Shown here: in pieces, positions 22,396-25,658 of the stretch
How the letters are laid out: the number at the start of each line of letters is the position of its first letter
Numbering within the stretch: position 1 is the stretch's first letter
Assembly: GCA_023398575.1 (NCBI GenBank)
Contig: JAEWSC010000074.1
Location: 1-25,658, forward strand
Length of the DNA: 25,658 nt
DNA from: Bacillota bacterium
Lineage (GTDB): Bacteria; Bacillota; Clostridia; Christensenellales; Aristaeellaceae
Direction of reading: 5' to 3'
Notes under the pieces: model-generated
Seen by the model: only the letters and a program-made list of their open reading frames with translations
What the model was told of the DNA's origin: nothing
Databases searched by the model: none
Program-made: the position numbers and the translations under genes

Positions 22396-23826
22396 CTATA
22401 CAGTCAGTTCATAGGTTTCACCCTGAGCATTGTATTCGTTGAGCATCGGCTCAATAACCTCGTTTAAATACTCATCCACCTGTTCCCTGCTGCGGCCGAT
22501 AAACAGGGAGGGGTCCAAAAGCTTTTCCATATCCTCTTTGCGCATACCAAAGGCGGAATCCTCCGCAATTCGATCCAGCAGGTCGTTTTTCAGCCCCTGT
22601 TCCTTAACAGCTTTGCCAGCCGCCTGGGCATGCACGCGAATCCGCTCATGCAGTTCCTGTCGGTCACCGCCACGCTTTACAGCATCCATCAGAATGTTTT
22701 CACTGGCCATAAAGGGCAGTTCCTCCATGACCCTGCGGCGGATGACCTTGGGATACACCACCAACCCATCGCAAACGTTAAGCAATATGTTCAAAATGGC
22801 ATCCACGCCAAGAAACGCTTCCGCTACGGCAATGCGCCGGTTGGCGCTGTCATCCAACGTGCGCTCAAACCACTGCGTACCGGCGGTGAAGGCGGAGTTC
22901 AGCACATCCACCATCACATAGCGGGCAAGCGCTGAAATACGCTCTGACCGCATGGGATTGCGCTTGTATGGCATGGCCGAGGAACCGATTTGGCTCTGCT
23001 CAAAAGGTTCTTCCATTTCCTTAAAGCTTTGCAAAAGGCGCAGGTCATAGGAAAATTTGCTGGCGCTTTGGGCAATACCGCACAAGGCGCTGACCACTTG
23101 GTAATCCACCTTGCGGGAATAAGTTTGCCCAGATACAGGAACCACCTTGTCAAAGCCCATATCAGCGGCAATTTCTTTTTCCAGCGCTTTGATCTTTTCC
23201 CCATCGCCGTCAAACAGCTCCACAAAGCTGGCCTGGGTGCCGGTAGTCCCCTTGTTGCCGAGCAGCGCCAAGCCATTCATGCGCTGCTGCACTTCCAATA
23301 CATCCATGTACAACTCGTTCATCCATAAGGACGCACGCTTGCCAACGGTGGTCAACTGGGCCGGCTGCAAATGGGTATACGCCAGTGCCGGCAACGCTTT
23401 ATGCTCGTTTGCGAATTTTGCAAGCAACGCCAGCACATTGAGCAGTTTTCGGTGGATGATCGCCAAGCCCTGCTTCATGACAATGATATCGGTATTGTCA
23501 CCCACGTAGCAGGATGTAGCCCCAAGATGAATGATGCCCTGGGCCTTGGGACACTGAAGCCCATAGGCGTACACGTGGCTCATGACATCGTGACGGCATT
23601 CCTTTTCACGGCGGAGTGCATCCTCGTAATTGATATCCTCCAGATGATCGGTAAGCTCATCAATTTGCTCTTGTGTGATATTAAGGCCTAGCTTCTTTTC
23701 AGCCTTCGCCAATGCCAGCCATAGCTTTCGCCATGTTTTGAACTTATTATCGTCAGAAAACACATACTGCATCTCACGGCTGGCATACCGGGTGGAAAAG
23801 GGGCTTACGTATCCACTGTGATCCAA
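22396..23826 (-). CDS. purB: Adenylosuccinate lyase
   Basis: A 476-residue enzyme of the fumarase/aspartase superfamily that splits SAICAR and adenylosuccinate in purine synthesis. The signature SSAMPYKRNP (282-291) on the flexible loop holds the catalytic serine. The other active-site segments are HLGATS (100-105) and AYTHLQPAQ (149-157). It belongs to the long eukaryote-like/clostridial PurB type. The start is a TTG at 23826: GGAGGG lies 6 nt upstream and the ATG seen between them is out of frame. It follows purL by 41 nt. Confidence 0.97.
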   Translation of the reverse strand: MDHSGYVSPFSTRYASREMQYVFSDDNKFKTWRKLWLALAKAEKKLGLNITQEQIDELTDHLEDINYEDALRREKECRHDVMSHVYAYGLQCPKAQGIIHLGATSCYVGDNTDIIVMKQGLAIIHRKLLNVLALLAKFANEHKALPALAYTHLQPAQLTTVGKRASLWMNELYMDVLEVQQRMNGLALLGNKGTTGTQASFVELFDGDGEKIKALEKEIAADMGFDKVVPVSGQTYSRKVDYQVVSALCGIAQSASKFSYDLRLLQSFKEMEEPFEQSQIGSSAMPYKRNPMRSERISALARYVMVDVLNSAFTAGTQWFERTLDDSANRRIAVAEAFLGVDAILNILLNVCDGLVVYPKVIRRRVMEELPFMASENILMDAVKRGGDRQELHERIRVHAQAAGKAVKEQGLKNDLLDRIAEDSAFGMRKEDMEKLLDPSLFIGRSREQVDEYLNEVIEPMLNEYNAQGETYELTV

Positions 23827-23867
23827 AGCATTCCCTCCAAACAGCCGAATGGGAATTGGCTGCTAAA

Positions 23868-25658
23868 TTATTTAAAGTAATCTACTCCGCCTTCAAACAA
23901 GGGCTGAAGCTTGTTCCCGGCCACATTCTTGTACATGTATTCACCGCTGCGCTCCGTGTGGCCCATTTTGCCCAATACCCGCCCATCCGGTGAGGTGATA
24001 GCCTCGATGGCCGCATAAGAACCGTTGGGATTATAAGGCAGCAGCATGGTTGGATCACCATTCAAGTCAACATATTGGGCCGCAATCTGTCCATTTATCG
24101 CAAGCTCACGGATTACTGCATCCGATGCCACGAAGCGGCCTTCTCCATGGGATATGGCAATGGTATGCACATCCCCCACCGCGGTACGGGATAACCACGG
24201 CGATTTAATGGATGCCACCCGTGTGTGGACCAGCATGCTTTGATGGCGGCCGATCACGTTATAGGTTAGCGTAGGGCAGTTTTCATCCGTATCGATAATC
24301 TTGCCATATGGCACCAACCCCAACTTAATCAGCGCCTGGAAACCGTTGCAAATGCCCAGCATCAACCCATCCCGTTGATAGAGCAAATCTAGTACGCTGT
24401 CCTTGATGCGGGGATTTCTAAAGAATGCTGTAATCAGCTTGCCGGATCCATCCGGTTCATCACCGCCAGAGAATCCACCCGGGAGAACAATCATCTGGCA
24501 AGCGGCCATCCGCTTTTCGGCCTCCCGAATGCTTTGGGCAACGGCATCCGGGTTAAGGTTATTAAGTACAAACACATCGGCATCCGCCCCGGCTCGATTT
24601 AGCGCACGCAAGGTATCCACTTCGCAGTTGGTGCCTGGAAACACGGGAATAAATGCCTTGGGCCGGGCTACAGACGTCTTGGGAGCAACCCACTCCTTCA
24701 CAGCATAGGAGAAAACTTCCGGCTTGTCAACTGCCTGTTTGCTTCTGTATGGGAATACACTTTCCAGCTTGCTTTCCCACACCTCTTGAATACTGGCAAG
24801 TTCAACCGTTTCACCGTATGCCTGTAAAGTGTAGCGCTCATGGGTATAACCCAAGGTCTCCCCCACGGCTGAATCAACTTTGAGTTCCAGGATAAAGCTG
24901 CCATACCGCCAGGCAAACAAATCTCCGACAAATGCGGAATCTAGTGTAAACCCAATGCGATTGCCCAAGGCCATTTTTACAAGGCCCTCAGCAATACCGC
25001 CAAAGCCCACTGTCCAAGCGGATATGGCCTTTTTCTCCTTGATAAGCGCTTCCACAGTATCCAGCACCTTTGCAAACCCATTCGGATCGGCGATGGGATC
25101 AGCTGATAGTAAAACCACCTTGCTGCCGGATTTTTTAAACTCCGGTGTGGTCACATACTCCGCCTTTCCAGGCGCCACCGCAAAAGAAACAAGGGTTGGC
25201 GGCACACCCAAATTTTCAAAGGAGCCGGACATACTGTCCTTACCACCGATTGCCGCCACCTGGAAATTGAGCTGCGCATCCAGCGCGCCGAGCAGCGCTG
25301 CTAGCGGTTTCCCCCACCGTTCCGGCTTTGTACCAAGGCGCTCAAAATATTCTTGAAAGGTCAAATACGCATCCCTGCGGGAAAACCCTGCGGCGCAAAG
25401 CTTTGCTAGGCTCTCAGCCACCGCAAGATAGGCTCCCTCATAAGGGTTTTGCTCGGACAGGTAAGGATTGTAACCATAGGCCATGCCGGAGCAGGTGGTT
25501 GTTGTGCCCTGAACAAGGGGCATTTTTGCTGCCATGGTCTGCACCGGCGTTAATTGGTGCTTACCACCAAAGGGCATAACCACAGTGGCCGCGCCAATGG
25601 TGGAGTCGAACCGCTCCACCAAGCCTTTTTTGCTGCAAACATTCAAATCGGACATCAG
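23868..25658 (-). CDS. purL: Phosphoribosylformylglycinamidine synthase, C-terminal half (partial)
   Basis: About 597 codons of a protein that continues beyond the window edge. The visible part begins in the second half of the synthetase (PFGGKHQLTPVQTMAAKMPL, GGKDSMSG) and ends in a class I glutamine amidotransferase domain. That domain shows FPGTNCEVDTLRALNRAG, PGGFSGGDE, the nucleophile elbow LGICNGFQALI, and SHGEGRF with the His/Glu partners. Such single-chain PurL proteins are about 1,250 residues long, so roughly the N-terminal half is missing. The enzyme makes FGAM from FGAR, glutamine and ATP. The Met near 25655 is internal, not the start. It is followed by purB on the same strand. 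Confidence 0.96.
   Translation of the reverse strand: MMSDLNVCSKKGLVERFDSTIGAATVVMPFGGKHQLTPVQTMAAKMPLVQGTTTTCSGMAYGYNPYLSEQNPYEGAYLAVAESLAKLCAAGFSRRDAYLTFQEYFERLGTKPERWGKPLAALLGALDAQLNFQVAAIGGKDSMSGSFENLGVPPTLVSFAVAPGKAEYVTTPEFKKSGSKVVLLSADPIADPNGFAKVLDTVEALIKEKKAISAWTVGFGGIAEGLVKMALGNRIGFTLDSAFVGDLFAWRYGSFILELKVDSAVGETLGYTHERYTLQAYGETVELASIQEVWESKLESVFPYRSKQAVDKPEVFSYAVKEWVAPKTSVARPKAFIPVFPGTNCEVDTLRALNRAGADADVFVLNNLNPDAVAQSIREAEKRMAACQMIVLPGGFSGGDEPDGSGKLITAFFRNPRIKDSVLDLLYQRDGLMLGICNGFQALIKLGLVPYGKIIDTDENCPTLTYNVIGRHQSMLVHTRVASIKSPWLSRTAVGDVHTIAISHGEGRFVASDAVIRELAINGQIAAQYVDLNGDPTMLLPYNPNGSYAAIEAITSPDGRVLGKMGHTERSGEYMYKNVAGNKLQPLFEGGVDYFK

Overview
The window looks like a low-to-mid GC Firmicute, most likely an anaerobic or gut-type member of the Clostridia. 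The support is Gram-positive style gene families, strong AGGAGG-type ribosome binding sites, TTGACA/TATAAT promoters, and an apparently single-chain PurL fused to its glutaminase domain. No rRNA, tRNA, CRISPR array, insertion sequence or phage gene is visible. About 24 protein genes can be supported; both terminal genes (a DppA-like D-aminopeptidase and PurL) run off the ends.

Region by region: (a) 1-3551, minus strand: a ybaK-like deacylase and a FlK-like thioesterase (ATGA overlap), then alanine racemase, an M20 amidohydrolase and a DppA-like M55 D-aminopeptidase. This looks like a D-amino-acid/peptide set. (b) 3887-8993: an ABC exporter (ATPase plus two ABC-2 permeases) divergent from a NarL-type histidine kinase/response regulator pair. 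The layout resembles the LnrLMN/LnrJK antibiotic-sensing export modules. (c) 8995-10120: a class I methyltransferase preceded by a consensus promoter and a leader of about 250 nt, with short ORFs and mutually exclusive hairpins ending in a terminator. It looks like a ribosome-mediated attenuator of the kind found on antibiotic-resistance genes. (d) 10126-11412: a LarA-family nickel racemase homologue without larBCE.

(e) 11630-20392 holds most parts of a flavin-based extracellular electron transfer (EET) pathway like that of Listeria, but split over both strands. The parts are an RnfG-like FMN-binding protein, a type II NADH dehydrogenase with a membrane domain (ndh2), a polyprenyl diphosphate synthase (dmkB), a secreted two-domain PplA-like protein, a UbiA-family prenyltransferase (dmkA), a second single-domain PplA-like secreted protein, and eetB and eetA. 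In the expected scheme Ndh2 passes electrons from NADH to a demethylmenaquinone pool made by DmkA/DmkB. EetA/EetB and secreted flavoproteins then carry them outward. The flavin exporter (FmnA) and the ApbE-type flavin transferase (FmnB) are not in the window.

(f) 20415-25658, minus strand: eetA-eetB lie at the 3' end of a run with endonuclease IV and a Qnr-like pentapeptide repeat protein. Upstream of that is a purL-purB-MIF tautomerase operon closed by a clear intrinsic terminator. The most interesting points are the rearranged EET locus with degenerate flavinylation motifs and the attenuator-like leader of the methyltransferase.
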